A stretch of DNA of 24,262 nt from the NCBI GenBank assembly GCA_002478885.1, contig DLKC01000049.1:1-24262 (forward strand). Reading direction: 5' to 3'. A model generated the notes under the pieces. That model saw nothing but the letters and a program-made list of their open reading frames with translations, made no database searches and was not told where the DNA came from. The translations under genes were made by a program, and so were the position numbers. This DNA is from Chitinophagaceae bacterium UBA7600. GTDB lineage: Bacteria; Bacteroidota; Bacteroidia; Chitinophagales; Chitinophagaceae. Positions 7,885-16,253 of the stretch are shown here, one piece after another (position 1 is the first letter of the stretch; each line of letters opens with the position of its first letter).

Positions 7885-10116
7885 ATGATCAAACTGCTTT
7901 TCATACTAACCACGGTTTGCATGCTTAACGCAGCAAAAGCCCAGCAATTATTTACAGGTAAAGTAATAGATGCCAAAAGCAGGCAGCCACTCGAAGGGGC
8001 GTATATAAAACAGCAAGACCGGGAAAATGCCGTGATACTGACTGACAATGGAGGAAATTTTATACTCGAAACAAATGCAGACTCGGTCACGTTGAATATC
8101 TCCTACATTGGTTACAGGATGCAGACCGTGCGAATAGCGGCAAAGCAGTATTTAAAAGTAGAAATGCAGGCCGATGCGTTGAACCTTAAAGATATTATTG
8201 TTTCGCAGAACGCCGGGTACAACAAATTCAGCAGTATCGCAAGAATAGACCTTGACCTTAAACCAGTAAAAAACACACAGGAACTTTTACGGCTCGTACC
8301 AGGTTTATTTGTAGCCCAGCACGCAGGAGGTGGAAAAGCCGAGCAAATTTTTCTCCGCGGTTTCGATTGTGATCACGGTACAGATATACAGGTCAGCGTT
8401 GATGGCATGCCGGTAAATATGGTTTCGCACGCCCACGGACAGGGCTACGCAGACGCACATTTTATTATCCCGGAGATTATTTCCAATATTGACTATGGAA
8501 CAGGTCCTTACTATGCACAACAGGGTAACCTTAATACCGCCGGCTATGTCAACTTTGTCAGCTTTAACAATATTCCGCGAAGCCGTATACAGGTGGAAGC
8601 CGGCCGCTACAATACCTTCCGCACCCTGGCTGTAGTCGACCTGCTAAAAAAAAATAAAGACAGGCAAAGCGCGTATATCGCCGGGGAGTTCAACTACACA
8701 AACGGCCCCACAATAAATCCCCAAAATTTCAACCGCATCAATCTTTTCGGCAAATACAATCTTGCGATAAGCAGCAACACCCAACTAACCTTTTCAACTT
8801 CGGCCTTTAAGAGTAAGTGGGATGCATCCGGGCAGGTGCCTTCCCGGGTAGTTGAAGCAAACATTATACCCCGTTTTGGTTCCATCGATCCAACAGAAGG
8901 GGGGCAAACGGCGAGGTACAATGCCAATATTATAATCAGCCACCGGTTTAATAGCGGAGCCGATTGGCAAAACCAGTTTTGGTATAGCCGCTATATGTTC
9001 AATCTTTATTCAAACTTTACTTTTTACCTGTCCGATACGCTCAATGGCGACGAAATCAACCAGGGCGAACGGCGGAATGTTTATGGCTACCTTTCTAAGC
9101 TGACATACAAAAAAGGTGTCGGCAATACAACGATCTCCGGTATGTATGGTGTGGGTACCCGGTATGATGCAACAGACAGCAGCAAACTTGCACATGTAAC
9201 AAAGAGGCAATTCCTCGGGTACGTTAAACTGGGCAATATTAAAGAACTGAATGTTTATGCATTTATGGACCAACAGTTAAACTACCGGCAATGGCAGTTT
9301 GATGCAGGCCTGCGTTTTGACTATTTACATTTCAACTATTTTGATCTTCTGAACCCGGTTCAGTCACCCTCAAGGGCGCTGCCGGTTATCAGCCCTAAAA
9401 TAAATATCCGCTATAGCGTAAATAAGGATCTGCAGTTTTATGTCAAAGCCGGCAGAGGGTTTCATTCAAACGATACAAGGGTTGTTGTTGCCAATGAAGG
9501 ACATGACATTTTACCTGCGGCCTACGGCACAGACCTTGGAATTGTATTCAAACCGGCAAAAAAATTATTGGTGAATGCAGCCTTGTGGTACCTGTATCTT
9601 CAGCAGGAATTTGTCTACGTGGGCGATGATGGCAATATTGAACCCAGCGGCAAAACACGCAGACTGGGAATCGATGTTATTGCGCGTTACCAGTTTAGTA
9701 AAGAACTCTTTGCCAACATCAATTTTAATCTGACCAGGTCACGTGCTTTGGACGCGCCAAAAGGCGCAGATTATATTCCACTGGCTCCGATCGCCACCAG
9801 CACCGGCGGGCTTTCGTATAAAAAGCAGGAAGGGTTAAATGGCGGCATCAGCTATCGCTACATCAGGAATCGCCCCGCCAACGAGGACAATACCATTGTT
9901 GCCAAAGGCTACTTCCTGTTGGATGGCACTTTAAATTATACAAAGCCCCGTTACGAGATCGGGCTCGCCCTGGAGAACATTGCCAACACGAAATGGAACG
10001 AGGCCCAGTTTGAAACCACATCAAGACTAAAGAACGAGCCCGCACCAATAACTGAACTCAATTATACACCTGGTACCCCGTTTTCATTCCGGGTTAAATG
10101 CGCCGTGTTTTTTTAA
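7885..10116 (+). CDS. TonB-dependent outer-membrane receptor with N-terminal carboxypeptidase-like domain
   Basis: A 743-aa outer-membrane transporter energised by TonB-ExbBD; the substrate is not identifiable. The signal peptide is MIKLLFILTTVCMLNAAKA. Residues ~20-100 form a CarbopepD-regulatory-like beta-sandwich (TGKVIDAKSRQPLEGAYI). The plug domain (~110-230) contains LRGFDCDHGTD and SHAHGQGYADAHF, placing His164, His182, His184 and His192 together. The rest is a 22-strand-type barrel with alternating aromatic strands, ending in a terminal Phe (SFRVKCAVFF), as usual for BamA substrates. The ATG at 7885 fits the signal peptide; the frame opens earlier at a TTG (7816) without a sensible N-terminus. 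TATCTTTT at 7847-7854 is a possible -7 element. The gene stands alone; no SusD partner follows. Confidence 0.93.
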   Translation: MIKLLFILTTVCMLNAAKAQQLFTGKVIDAKSRQPLEGAYIKQQDRENAVILTDNGGNFILETNADSVTLNISYIGYRMQTVRIAAKQYLKVEMQADALNLKDIIVSQNAGYNKFSSIARIDLDLKPVKNTQELLRLVPGLFVAQHAGGGKAEQIFLRGFDCDHGTDIQVSVDGMPVNMVSHAHGQGYADAHFIIPEIISNIDYGTGPYYAQQGNLNTAGYVNFVSFNNIPRSRIQVEAGRYNTFRTLAVVDLLKKNKDRQSAYIAGEFNYTNGPTINPQNFNRINLFGKYNLAISSNTQLTFSTSAFKSKWDASGQVPSRVVEANIIPRFGSIDPTEGGQTARYNANIIISHRFNSGADWQNQFWYSRYMFNLYSNFTFYLSDTLNGDEINQGERRNVYGYLSKLTYKKGVGNTTISGMYGVGTRYDATDSSKLAHVTKRQFLGYVKLGNIKELNVYAFMDQQLNYRQWQFDAGLRFDYLHFNYFDLLNPVQSPSRALPVISPKINIRYSVNKDLQFYVKAGRGFHSNDTRVVVANEGHDILPAAYGTDLGIVFKPAKKLLVNAALWYLYLQQEFVYVGDDGNIEPSGKTRRLGIDVIARYQFSKELFANINFNLTRSRALDAPKGADYIPLAPIATSTGGLSYKKQEGLNGGISYRYIRNRPANEDNTIVAKGYFLLDGTLNYTKPRYEIGLALENIANTKWNEAQFETTSRLKNEPAPITELNYTPGTPFSFRVKCAVFF

Positions 10117-10365
10117 CCAGGGGCGATAACATTTTGACATTTTCGAAAGCATGCCTTCCCGGCGGTCAAATGGCTTTTAAATGAAATTTTGTCACACAAG
10201 GGTAATCAGCTTTCTTTGCGCTCCAAATTAAAACTGTCAACAATTACCTGTTATACACGATGATTGCAGCAAATATGAAATTTTGACTTTTCAGGTTTGC
10301 ATGGCACAATAATCGATGACAGGTGAGCGACACTCAACTGTTCACAAAAAACAAATCAATAGTTT

Positions 10366-10647
10366 ATGGCAAAAAAACTCAATGTTACCCCACTACACGA
10401 CAGGGTGATTGTAAAACCAGCACCTGCTGAAGAAAAGACCGCCGGCGGTATCATTATCCCCGATACTGCGAAGGAAAAGCCACAACGCGGTACCGTAATC
10501 GCTGCCGGGCCAGGCAAAAAAGATGAGCCTGTTACTGTAAAAACAGGCGATACCGTATTATATGGTAAATATGCAGGCACCGAGATCCAGATCGAGGGCT
10601 CTGATTACCTGATCATGAGAGAGAGCGACATCCTCGCTATTGTTTAA
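10366..10647 (+). CDS. groES: Co-chaperonin GroES
   Basis: A 93-aa lid subunit of the GroEL-GroES folding chamber in the cytoplasm. It shows the full family pattern: [31 protein letters not shown] including the mobile-loop segment (~residues 17-33), then GTVIAAGPG and [23 protein letters not shown]. It is first gene of the groESL pair; the 114-nt gap to groEL contains a partial repeat motif (copy D). No CIRCE inverted repeat (HrcA operator) is visible in the 249 nt upstream, so heat-shock control by HrcA is not supported by this sequence. Confidence 0.98.
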   Translation: MAKKLNVTPLHDRVIVKPAPAEEKTAGGIIIPDTAKEKPQRGTVIAAGPGKKDEPVTVKTGDTVLYGKYAGTEIQIEGSDYLIMRESDILAIV

Positions 10648-10678
10648 AGCCCGATTAATAACAGAAAGATGAACGGAT

Positions 10679-10689
10679 TGCGACGCAAC
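10679..10689 (-). repeat. Dispersed repeat motif, partial copy D, between groES and groEL
   Basis: TGCGACGCAAC is the reverse complement of the first 11 bp of the 20-bp consensus. The remaining nine positions are not conserved. It may be the worn end of a former element or a chance match to the motif core. Confidence 0.45.
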
Positions 10690-10761
10690 AAAGATCAACA
10701 AGCGTTATGCAGCCGGTATTAAAATGCACTATTTAAAAACTTTAAATTAAAAACCAAGGAT

Positions 10762-12396
10762 ATGGCAAAACAACTCTTCTTCGATATTGAAGCTAGAAAT
10801 AAAATGAAGCGTGGCGTAGATGTACTTGCCAACGCTGTTAAAGTAACACTCGGACCTAAAGGCCGTAACGTAGTTATTGAGAAGAAATTTGGCGCACCTG
10901 CTGTTACGAAAGACGGCGTTACTGTTGCCAAAGAAATTGAACTGGAAGATGCGATTGAAAATATGGGTGCTCAAATGGTGAAAGAAGTAGCTTCCAAAAC
11001 TGCAGATATTGCAGGTGACGGTACTACAACAGCTACTGTACTTGCCCAGAGCATTATTGCAGAAGGTTTGAAAAACGTGGCTGCAGGCGCTAATCCAATG
11101 GATTTAAAGCGTGGTATTGAGAAAGCAGTTGAATTTGTTGTGAAAGGCCTTGCCAACCAATCTCAGACTGTAGGCAACGACAGCAAGAAGATTGAGCAGG
11201 TTGCTTCTATCTCAGCTAACAACGATAACGAGATCGGAAAGCTGATCGCCCAGGCTTTTGCAAAAGTTGGTAAAGAAGGTGTAATTACTGTGGAAGAAGC
11301 AAAAGGTACAGATACAACTGTTGATGTTGTTGAAGGTATGCAGTTCGACCGTGGTTACCTCTCTCCTTATTTCGTTACCAACAGCGAAAAAATGGAAGCT
11401 GAAATGCAGAACCCTTACATTCTTATCTATGATAAGAAGATCTCTGCAATGAAAGATATTCTTCACATACTGGAGAAAGTTGCTCAAGGTGGCCGCCCAT
11501 TGGTGATCATCGCTGAAGACCTCGAAGGCGAAGCATTGGCAACACTTGTTGTAAATAAATTACGCGGTACTTTGAAAGTGGCTGCTGTTAAGGCTCCGGG
11601 CTTTGGCGACCGCAGAAAAGAAATGCTGCAGGATATCGCTATACTTACAAAAGGTATTGTTATCAGCGAAGACCAGGGCTTTAAATTAGAGAATGCTGAC
11701 CTCAGCTATCTAGGCCAGGCTGCTTCTGTAACCATCGACAAAGACAATACAACTATCGTTGGCGGCAAAGGCAAGAAAGAAGACATTAATGCACGTGTTA
11801 GCCAGATAAAGGCGCAGATCGAAACAACAACTTCAGACTACGATAAAGAAAAATTACAGGAGCGCCTTGCTAAATTAAGTGGTGGTGTTGCTGTACTTTA
11901 TGTAGGTGCTGCTACAGAGGTTGAAATGAAAGAAAAGAAAGACCGTGTAGACGATGCTTTACATGCAACGCGTGCTGCGGTTGAAGAAGGTATCGTTCCC
12001 GGTGGTGGTATCGCTTACCTGCGTGCCGCTGAAGGTTTGGATAAACTGAAAGGTGCCAATGAAGATGAAGTAACAGGTATTGCCATCGTTAGAAGAGCTA
12101 TTGAAGAACCACTTCGCCAGATCGTTGCCAACAGCGGTATCGAAGGTTCTATCGTAGTTCAGAAAGTAAAAGAAGGCAAAGCCGACTTTGGTTTCAATGC
12201 ACGCACCGAAGTGTATGAAAACCTTTACAAAGCCGGTGTAATTGATCCTACAAAAGTTACCCGTATTGCTTTGGAAAATGCAGCTTCTATCGCTGGTATG
12301 CTGCTGACCACAGAATGTGTGGTTGCTGACAAACCAGAACCTAAGTCTGCTGCAGCTCCTGCAATGCCAGGTGGCGGAATGGGCATGGATTATTAA
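10762..12396 (+). CDS. groEL: Chaperonin GroEL
   Basis: A 544-aa subunit of the tetradecameric ATP-dependent chaperonin. Family motifs are complete: [19 protein letters not shown] and the ATP-binding [12 protein letters not shown] (residues ~86-97) in the equatorial domain, apical-domain segment [67 protein letters not shown], and EEGIVPGGG. The C-terminus PGGGMGMDY is a short Gly/Met tail typical of Bacteroidota. Codon choice is more uniform and AT-ending than in neighbouring genes, as expected of a highly expressed gene. Cotranscribed with groES; a terminator lies 50 nt after the stop. Confidence 0.99.
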   Translation: MAKQLFFDIEARNKMKRGVDVLANAVKVTLGPKGRNVVIEKKFGAPAVTKDGVTVAKEIELEDAIENMGAQMVKEVASKTADIAGDGTTTATVLAQSIIAEGLKNVAAGANPMDLKRGIEKAVEFVVKGLANQSQTVGNDSKKIEQVASISANNDNEIGKLIAQAFAKVGKEGVITVEEAKGTDTTVDVVEGMQFDRGYLSPYFVTNSEKMEAEMQNPYILIYDKKISAMKDILHILEKVAQGGRPLVIIAEDLEGEALATLVVNKLRGTLKVAAVKAPGFGDRRKEMLQDIAILTKGIVISEDQGFKLENADLSYLGQAASVTIDKDNTTIVGGKGKKEDINARVSQIKAQIETTTSDYDKEKLQERLAKLSGGVAVLYVGAATEVEMKEKKDRVDDALHATRAAVEEGIVPGGGIAYLRAAEGLDKLKGANEDEVTGIAIVRRAIEEPLRQIVANSGIEGSIVVQKVKEGKADFGFNARTEVYENLYKAGVIDPTKVTRIALENAASIAGMLLTTECVVADKPEPKSAAAPAMPGGGMGMDY

Positions 12397-12410
12397 TATC
12401 GTGCCATTAT

Positions 12411-12424
12411 ACCCCAAAAGGGGT
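12411..12424 (+). other. Small hairpin 15 nt after groEL
   Basis: ACCCC-AAAA-GGGGT forms a 5-bp stem with a tetraloop, between the groEL stop and the main terminator. It has no T-run of its own and might protect the 3' end of the mRNA. Confidence 0.5.
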
Positions 12425-12444
12425 GTAAGCACGTTTAAAAACAG

Positions 12445-12474
12445 AAGCCTCTCACATATGTGGGAGGCTTTTTT
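12445..12474 (+). terminator. Rho-independent terminator of groESL
   Basis: AAGCCTCTCACAT pairs with ATGTGGGAGGCTT (nearly perfect inverted arms), followed by TTTTTT. This is a strong terminator immediately after the groEL gene. Confidence 0.9.
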
Positions 12475-12508
12475 ATGAGCCCTGCATTGGACCTGGCATG
12501 GAGCTCCT

Positions 12509-12528
12509 GTTGCGTCGCACACTTGTAC
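12509..12528 (+). repeat. Dispersed repeat motif, solitary copy E
   Basis: An exact consensus copy, GTTGCGTCGCACACTTGTAC, between the groEL terminator and the hydrolase gene. TCAGCA follows 13 nt later, as after the left ends of copies A and B (14 nt). Confidence 0.8.
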
Positions 12529-12641
12529 TGCTGTACTAAAATCAGCAGCCTGTTTGACAATTAAAAGCATGGAAACCACGCCTGGCAGCAGTGTTGACAT
12601 TTATATTCTCCCCATAAAGGCGAAAATTGAATCTGAAAATA

Positions 12642-12649
12642 TATTTTTG
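12642..12649 (+). promoter_or_regulatory. -7 promoter element (TATTTTTG) of the UPF0173 hydrolase gene
   Basis: TATTTTTG matches TAnnTTTG and lies 16 nt before the first possible ATG (12666) and 28 nt before the preferred ATG (12678). No clear -33 element. Because the groESL terminator lies upstream, an independent promoter is expected here. Confidence 0.45.
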
Positions 12650-12677
12650 TTGCCCTTAGGAAAAAATGAATAGAACA

Positions 12678-13364
12678 ATGAAATACACATATTATGGCCA
12701 TTCCTGCTTCGCAGTGGAGGCAGGTGGTAAAACATTATTATTCGATCCTTTTATCAGTGGCAACCCACTGGCATTGAATATTGATATCCATTCAATCAAA
12801 GCGGATTTTATTTTATTGTCGCACGGGCATGGCGACCATGTTGCGGATGCCATTCAAATTGCCAACAATACCGGCGCAACCTGTATTGCCGCAGCTGAAA
12901 TTGCTTACTGGTTACAGGCGAAAGGCATCAATAATGTCCATGCAATGAATCACGGTGGTGCGGTTCCGGTTGATTTTGGTACCCTCAGGTGTGTAAATGC
13001 GGTGCATTCTTCGTCGCTGCCTGACGGAAGCTATGGCGGCAACCCGCTCGGATTTGTTATTACCACAGCAACCGGCAATTTTTACTACAGTGGCGACACT
13101 GCCCTAACGCTGGATATGCAACTGATCCCCAATTGGGCAAAACTTGATTTTGCAGTTCTCCCTATTGGCAGCAACTTTACAATGGACGTGGCAGATGCTA
13201 TCGTGGCCAGTGATTTTATCAAATGTAATAAGGTGATTGGCGTGCATTACAATACCTTTCCGCCGATAGCGATCGATACGGCGAAAGCTGTAACAGATTT
13301 TGAAGCAGCAGGTAAAACTTTGCTGTTGCCTGCAATTGGCGAAACAATTGAAATCGGTAGTTAA
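12678..13364 (+). CDS. UPF0173-type metal-dependent hydrolase (metallo-beta-lactamase fold)
   Basis: A 228-aa cytoplasmic protein of the YtkL/UPF0173 branch of the metallo-beta-lactamase superfamily. The N-terminus KYTYYGHSCFAVEAGGKTLLFDPF is typical of the group. HGHGDH at residues 49-54 supplies the binuclear metal ligands; further ligands are the His of AVHSSS, the Asp of YYSGDTALT and the His of GVHYNTFPPI. All expected metal residues are present, so it should be catalytic, but the substrate of this subfamily is unknown. The start could also be 12666, four codons upstream; the family usually starts right before this M-K-x-T-Y-Y-G-H. It lies upstream of parA with a 140-nt gap. Confidence 0.9.
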   Translation: MKYTYYGHSCFAVEAGGKTLLFDPFISGNPLALNIDIHSIKADFILLSHGHGDHVADAIQIANNTGATCIAAAEIAYWLQAKGINNVHAMNHGGAVPVDFGTLRCVNAVHSSSLPDGSYGGNPLGFVITTATGNFYYSGDTALTLDMQLIPNWAKLDFAVLPIGSNFTMDVADAIVASDFIKCNKVIGVHYNTFPPIAIDTAKAVTDFEAAGKTLLLPAIGETIEIGS

Positions 13365-13398
13365 GCCCGTTGCCACCTGAATTAAAACACAATTGAGA

Positions 13399-13424
13399 GA
13401 TGCCGGACAACAAGCCGGCACTAC
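13399..13424 (+). repeat. Short hairpin repeat (TGCCGG/CCGGCA family), copy 1
   Basis: GATGCCGG, an 8-nt loop from ACAACAAG, then CCGGCACTAC gives a 6-bp stem. A second copy with the same flanks (GA before, CTA after) lies at 18561-18581. It sits between the hydrolase and parA genes. Confidence 0.6.
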
Positions 13425-13480
13425 AACACAAGAGGCGATGCGTAGCGTTGAAAAAGTCTGAAACATAAAAATAAATTACA

Positions 13481-13493
13481 CTCCCTTTGGGAG
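13481..13493 (+). promoter_or_regulatory. Hairpin adjoining the parA ribosome-binding site
   Basis: CTCCC-TTT-GGGAG is a perfect 5-bp inverted repeat that ends three bases before GGAGG (13496-13500), itself 4 nt before the parA ATG. It could affect access to the Shine-Dalgarno sequence, a comparatively strong one for this phylum. Its role is inferred only from position. Confidence 0.4.
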
Positions 13494-13504
13494 ATGGAGG
13501 ATCA

Positions 13505-14305
13505 ATGGCAAGAATAATTGGTGTGGCAAATCAGAAGGGCGGTGTAGGTAAAACCACCACCGCGATTAACCTGGCTGCAAGCCTTGCAGTGCTGGAGTTT
13601 AAAACGTTGCTCGTTGATGCCGACCCGCAGGCCAACAGCACAACCGGTGTAGGTTTTGACCTTCACAATGTTACCAACAGTTTGTATGATTGTATGGTAA
13701 ACAATGTGCCGGCAGCCGATGTAATTTTAAAGAGTGAGATTCCCAACCTTGATCTTATTCCTTCGCATATAGACCTTGTTGGTGCAGAGATTGAAATGAT
13801 CAATTATCCCAACAGGGAAATGGTACTCAAAAGTATACTCGACCCTGTAAAAGCAGGCTACGATTTTATTGTGATCGATTGCTCGCCTTCGCTTGGTTTG
13901 ATAACGGTTAATGCCCTAACGGCTGCAGACAGCGTTGTTGTGCCCGTTCAGTGTGAATTTTTTGCATTGGAAGGTTTGGGCAAACTGCTGAATACAATTA
14001 AGATCGTGCAAAGCAGGCTGAATCCCAATCTACAGATCGAAGGGATACTGATGACCATGTACGATGGCCGCCTTCGCCTGTGTAACCAGGTGGTGAATGA
14101 AGTAAGAAGGCATTTTGATGAGCTGGTATTTAACACCATTATCCATCGTAACACCAGGCTCAGCGAAGCCCCGAGCGTGGGCAAGCCCGTAATCCTGTAC
14201 GATTCAGACAGCAAAGGCTCTATCAACTATCTTAACCTGGCCAAAGAGGTGCTCCAGAAAAATAATATGACCAAAATGACAAATGAGGAGCGGATATTGG
14301 AATAA
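13505..14305 (+). CDS. parA: Chromosome-partitioning ATPase ParA (Soj)
   Basis: A 266-aa deviant-Walker ATPase that binds DNA non-specifically and moves ParB-bound origin regions. The Walker A motif KGGVGKTTT starts at residue 11, the A' motif [12 protein letters not shown] has its Asp at 38/40, and Walker B is [13 protein letters not shown] around residue 120. [15 protein letters not shown] and the DNA-binding region after it are also typical. The ATG at 13505 gives the standard [14 protein letters not shown]-terminus and follows GGAGG by 4 nt; an upstream TTG at 13487 is not used. parB follows 98 nt downstream on the same strand. No canonical parS (GTTTCACGTGAAAC-like) was found in the window. 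Confidence 0.98.
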   Translation: MARIIGVANQKGGVGKTTTAINLAASLAVLEFKTLLVDADPQANSTTGVGFDLHNVTNSLYDCMVNNVPAADVILKSEIPNLDLIPSHIDLVGAEIEMINYPNREMVLKSILDPVKAGYDFIVIDCSPSLGLITVNALTAADSVVVPVQCEFFALEGLGKLLNTIKIVQSRLNPNLQIEGILMTMYDGRLRLCNQVVNEVRRHFDELVFNTIIHRNTRLSEAPSVGKPVILYDSDSKGSINYLNLAKEVLQKNNMTKMTNEERILE

Positions 14306-14364
14306 GCCGCAAGCCACCGGCTATAAGCTTCAGCATAACCCGAAACGAAACGATTGTATTTAAC

Positions 14365-14396
14365 TGCAAACCTGCGAACAGGTGAACTTGTGAACC
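14365..14396 (+). repeat. 8-bp tandem repeat just upstream of parB
   Basis: Four consecutive 8-mers TGCAAACC, TGCGAACA, GGTGAACT, TGTGAACC share a (T/G)GnGAAC core. The array ends 7 nt before the parB ATG, so it covers the position of the ribosome-binding site. Confidence 0.6.
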
Positions 14397-14403
14397 AAAG
14401 ATT

Positions 14404-15324
14404 ATGACAACTCCAAAACAAAATAAGGATCTCCTGGGCAAAGGCATACGCTCCCTGTTACAGAATATTGATGCCGATCTTAAAACGACCTCGGGCAACT
14501 TAAAGGGCAGCGTGGTCGATTCGGTGGTGTCTGTAACGAGAATAACGCTTGACCAGATACAAACCAATCCCAACAACCCAAGGCACGATTTTGATGAGGC
14601 TGCATTGAACGAACTGGCTGCATCTATTAAAATGCACGATATTATTCAGCCACTCACCGTGTCTAAACTCGCTTCGGGCAAATACCAGCTGATAGCCGGG
14701 GAACGCCGTTACCGGGCTTCAAAAATCGCCGGGTTAAAAGATGTTCCGGTGTATGTGCGCCAGGCTAACGATGCAGAAGTGCTGGAACTGGCCTTGCTGG
14801 AGAACCTGCAGCGTGAAAATCTTAATGCAATAGAAATAGGTCTCAGCTACAAGCGCATGATGGATGAGCTCGATTACACACAGGAACAAGTGGCAGAGCG
14901 TATCGGCAAAGAAAGAAGCACTGTAACCAACTATATGCGCCTGCTAAAGCTGCCACCCGATATTCAGCTTGCAGTGAGGAGCGGAGTGATCAGCATGGGC
15001 CATGCACGCGCACTCATCAATATCGATGAAGTAGAAAAACAGTTGTTTGTATTCAATGAGATCAAATCAAAAGAACTCAACGTAAGACAGGCTGAAGACC
15101 TGGTTCGAAGGCTGTATAAAAATAGTAGCGCTGTTGTTAAATCTTCGGCAAAAACGTCACTGCCACCGGTATACAAAAAAATAGAAGATAATTTAGCGTC
15201 GCACTTTTCAACTAAAGTAAAACTGAAGCATCACAATAAAGGTTTTGGCAGCATTACCCTGGAATATTATTCACTCGAAGAGTTGAATAAACTCCTGGAG
15301 CAAATGAATATACAGGTAAGCTAA
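14404..15324 (+). CDS. parB: Chromosome-partitioning protein ParB (Spo0J family)
   Basis: A 306-aa parS-binding CTP-dependent clamp. N-terminal DLLGKGIRSLL is the ParA-contacting tail. The ParB/sulfiredoxin CTPase domain (~45-135) contains IQTNPNNPRHDFDE, the C-motif region and GERRYRA at residues 99-105. Next are LALLENLQRENLNAIE and the helix-turn-helix, YTQEQVAERIGKERSTVTNY (~157-176). The C-terminal part (~265-306) is a dimerisation domain (GFGSITLEYYSLEELNKLLEQM). It follows parA and has the 8-bp repeat in its leader. The next gene starts 5 nt after the stop, so they are likely cotranscribed. Confidence 0.98.
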   Translation: MTTPKQNKDLLGKGIRSLLQNIDADLKTTSGNLKGSVVDSVVSVTRITLDQIQTNPNNPRHDFDEAALNELAASIKMHDIIQPLTVSKLASGKYQLIAGERRYRASKIAGLKDVPVYVRQANDAEVLELALLENLQRENLNAIEIGLSYKRMMDELDYTQEQVAERIGKERSTVTNYMRLLKLPPDIQLAVRSGVISMGHARALINIDEVEKQLFVFNEIKSKELNVRQAEDLVRRLYKNSSAVVKSSAKTSLPPVYKKIEDNLASHFSTKVKLKHHNKGFGSITLEYYSLEELNKLLEQMNIQVS

Positions 15325-15329
15325 TTTGA

Positions 15330-15998
15330 ATGCACGCAAAAAAGTTTCTCATATTATTTACGGTCTTTCTTTACCCGGTGCTGCTGCATGCGCAAGACGA
15401 TAAGCGCAAACTGGCAACAACCGAAGTAATTGACACATCGGGCATCGTGGTACAGGCCGACACCAGCATAGTTGCCAAAGATTCCGTGATCTTAAAAGAT
15501 ACACTTGCTAAAAAAGCACATATCCCGCAAAAAGCGACAAGACGCTCAGCGATTATTCCGGGCTGGGGGCAAATCTACAATGGCCAGTACTGGAAACTAC
15601 CCCTGGTTTACGGCGCGCTTGCTGTACCAACGGTAACCTTCATTTATAACAATACCTGGTATAAAAAGACGAGAGATGCCTACACCATTCTTATCACTGA
15701 AGATACTGCCCGCTATGACGAGATAGACCCAAAATTGGAAGGTCTTAGCGCACAGGACCTGCAGTATTACCGGAACGATTTCCGCCGCAACCGCGACTAT
15801 TCCGTCTTGTTTTTTTTAATTGCCTGGGGGCTTAATGTGGTAGATGCCACCGTATCAGGGCATCTCAAAGAATTCAATGTAAGCGACGACCTTAGCATGA
15901 AAATACAGCCGCAATACAACCCGCTCACCAAATCGGTTAATGTTGGCCTGGCATTTCATTTCAGAAATCCTGAGCCCCGCAGCCTGAGCGCATTTTAA
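15330..15998 (+). CDS. DUF5683 domain membrane protein
   Basis: A 222-aa envelope protein of unknown function. Residues 1-22 are a signal peptide ending LLHA. A Ser/Thr/Asp-rich linker follows, then the DUF5683 core: RRSAIIPGWGQIYNGQYWKL (~72-91), a first membrane segment LVYGALAVPTVTFIYNN, a charged stretch with YYRNDFRRNRDYS, and a second membrane segment VLFFLIAWGLNVVDATVSG. The GWGQ.YN..YWK motif is diagnostic. In many Bacteroidota this gene sits between parB and dapB; here it follows parB by 5 nt, but dapB lies 4.65 kb downstream, beyond an unrelated block. Confidence 0.9.
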   Translation: MHAKKFLILFTVFLYPVLLHAQDDKRKLATTEVIDTSGIVVQADTSIVAKDSVILKDTLAKKAHIPQKATRRSAIIPGWGQIYNGQYWKLPLVYGALAVPTVTFIYNNTWYKKTRDAYTILITEDTARYDEIDPKLEGLSAQDLQYYRNDFRRNRDYSVLFFLIAWGLNVVDATVSGHLKEFNVSDDLSMKIQPQYNPLTKSVNVGLAFHFRNPEPRSLSAF

Positions 15999-16049
15999 TT
16001 TTATTACCCGAATATCAAGGGGCCGGCGCAGGTAACACGCATCAACATC

Positions 16050-16069
16050 GTTGTGTCACTCACTTGTAC
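16050..16069 (+). repeat. Dispersed repeat motif, diverged copy F
   Basis: GTTGTGTCACTCACTTGTAC matches the consensus at 17 of 20 positions. TCAGCG occurs 14 nt downstream, as TCAGCA does after other copies. It lies after DUF5683, at the left end of the block that separates it from dapB. The open frame at 16051-16257 reads through it and is not called. Confidence 0.65.
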
Positions 16070-16253
16070 GCCAGGTAATTCCATCAGCGCATAATCAGCC
16101 AAACCTCAATCCTGTTCGTTCTCCGCACCTGATCAATATCAGTATGGCGGGTGATGGGTATCAGTCTCCATATTATTTAACTGAACTAATATGCATGTTA
16201 TCTAACATCCCTCAAAACATGTGTACCAATCATCTAATAAAATATCAAACAAA

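Noticed and set aside
10117..10365. CIRCE operator or heat-shock promoter upstream of groES
   Set aside because: No TTAGCACTC-N9-GAGTGCTAA-like inverted repeat; GACAGGTGAGCGACACTC is only superficially similar. No exact TAnnTTTG element is clear.
11959..12600. 213-aa minus-strand frame opposite the groEL end
   Set aside because: Antisense to groEL and its terminator; composition and lack of motifs mark it as a shadow.
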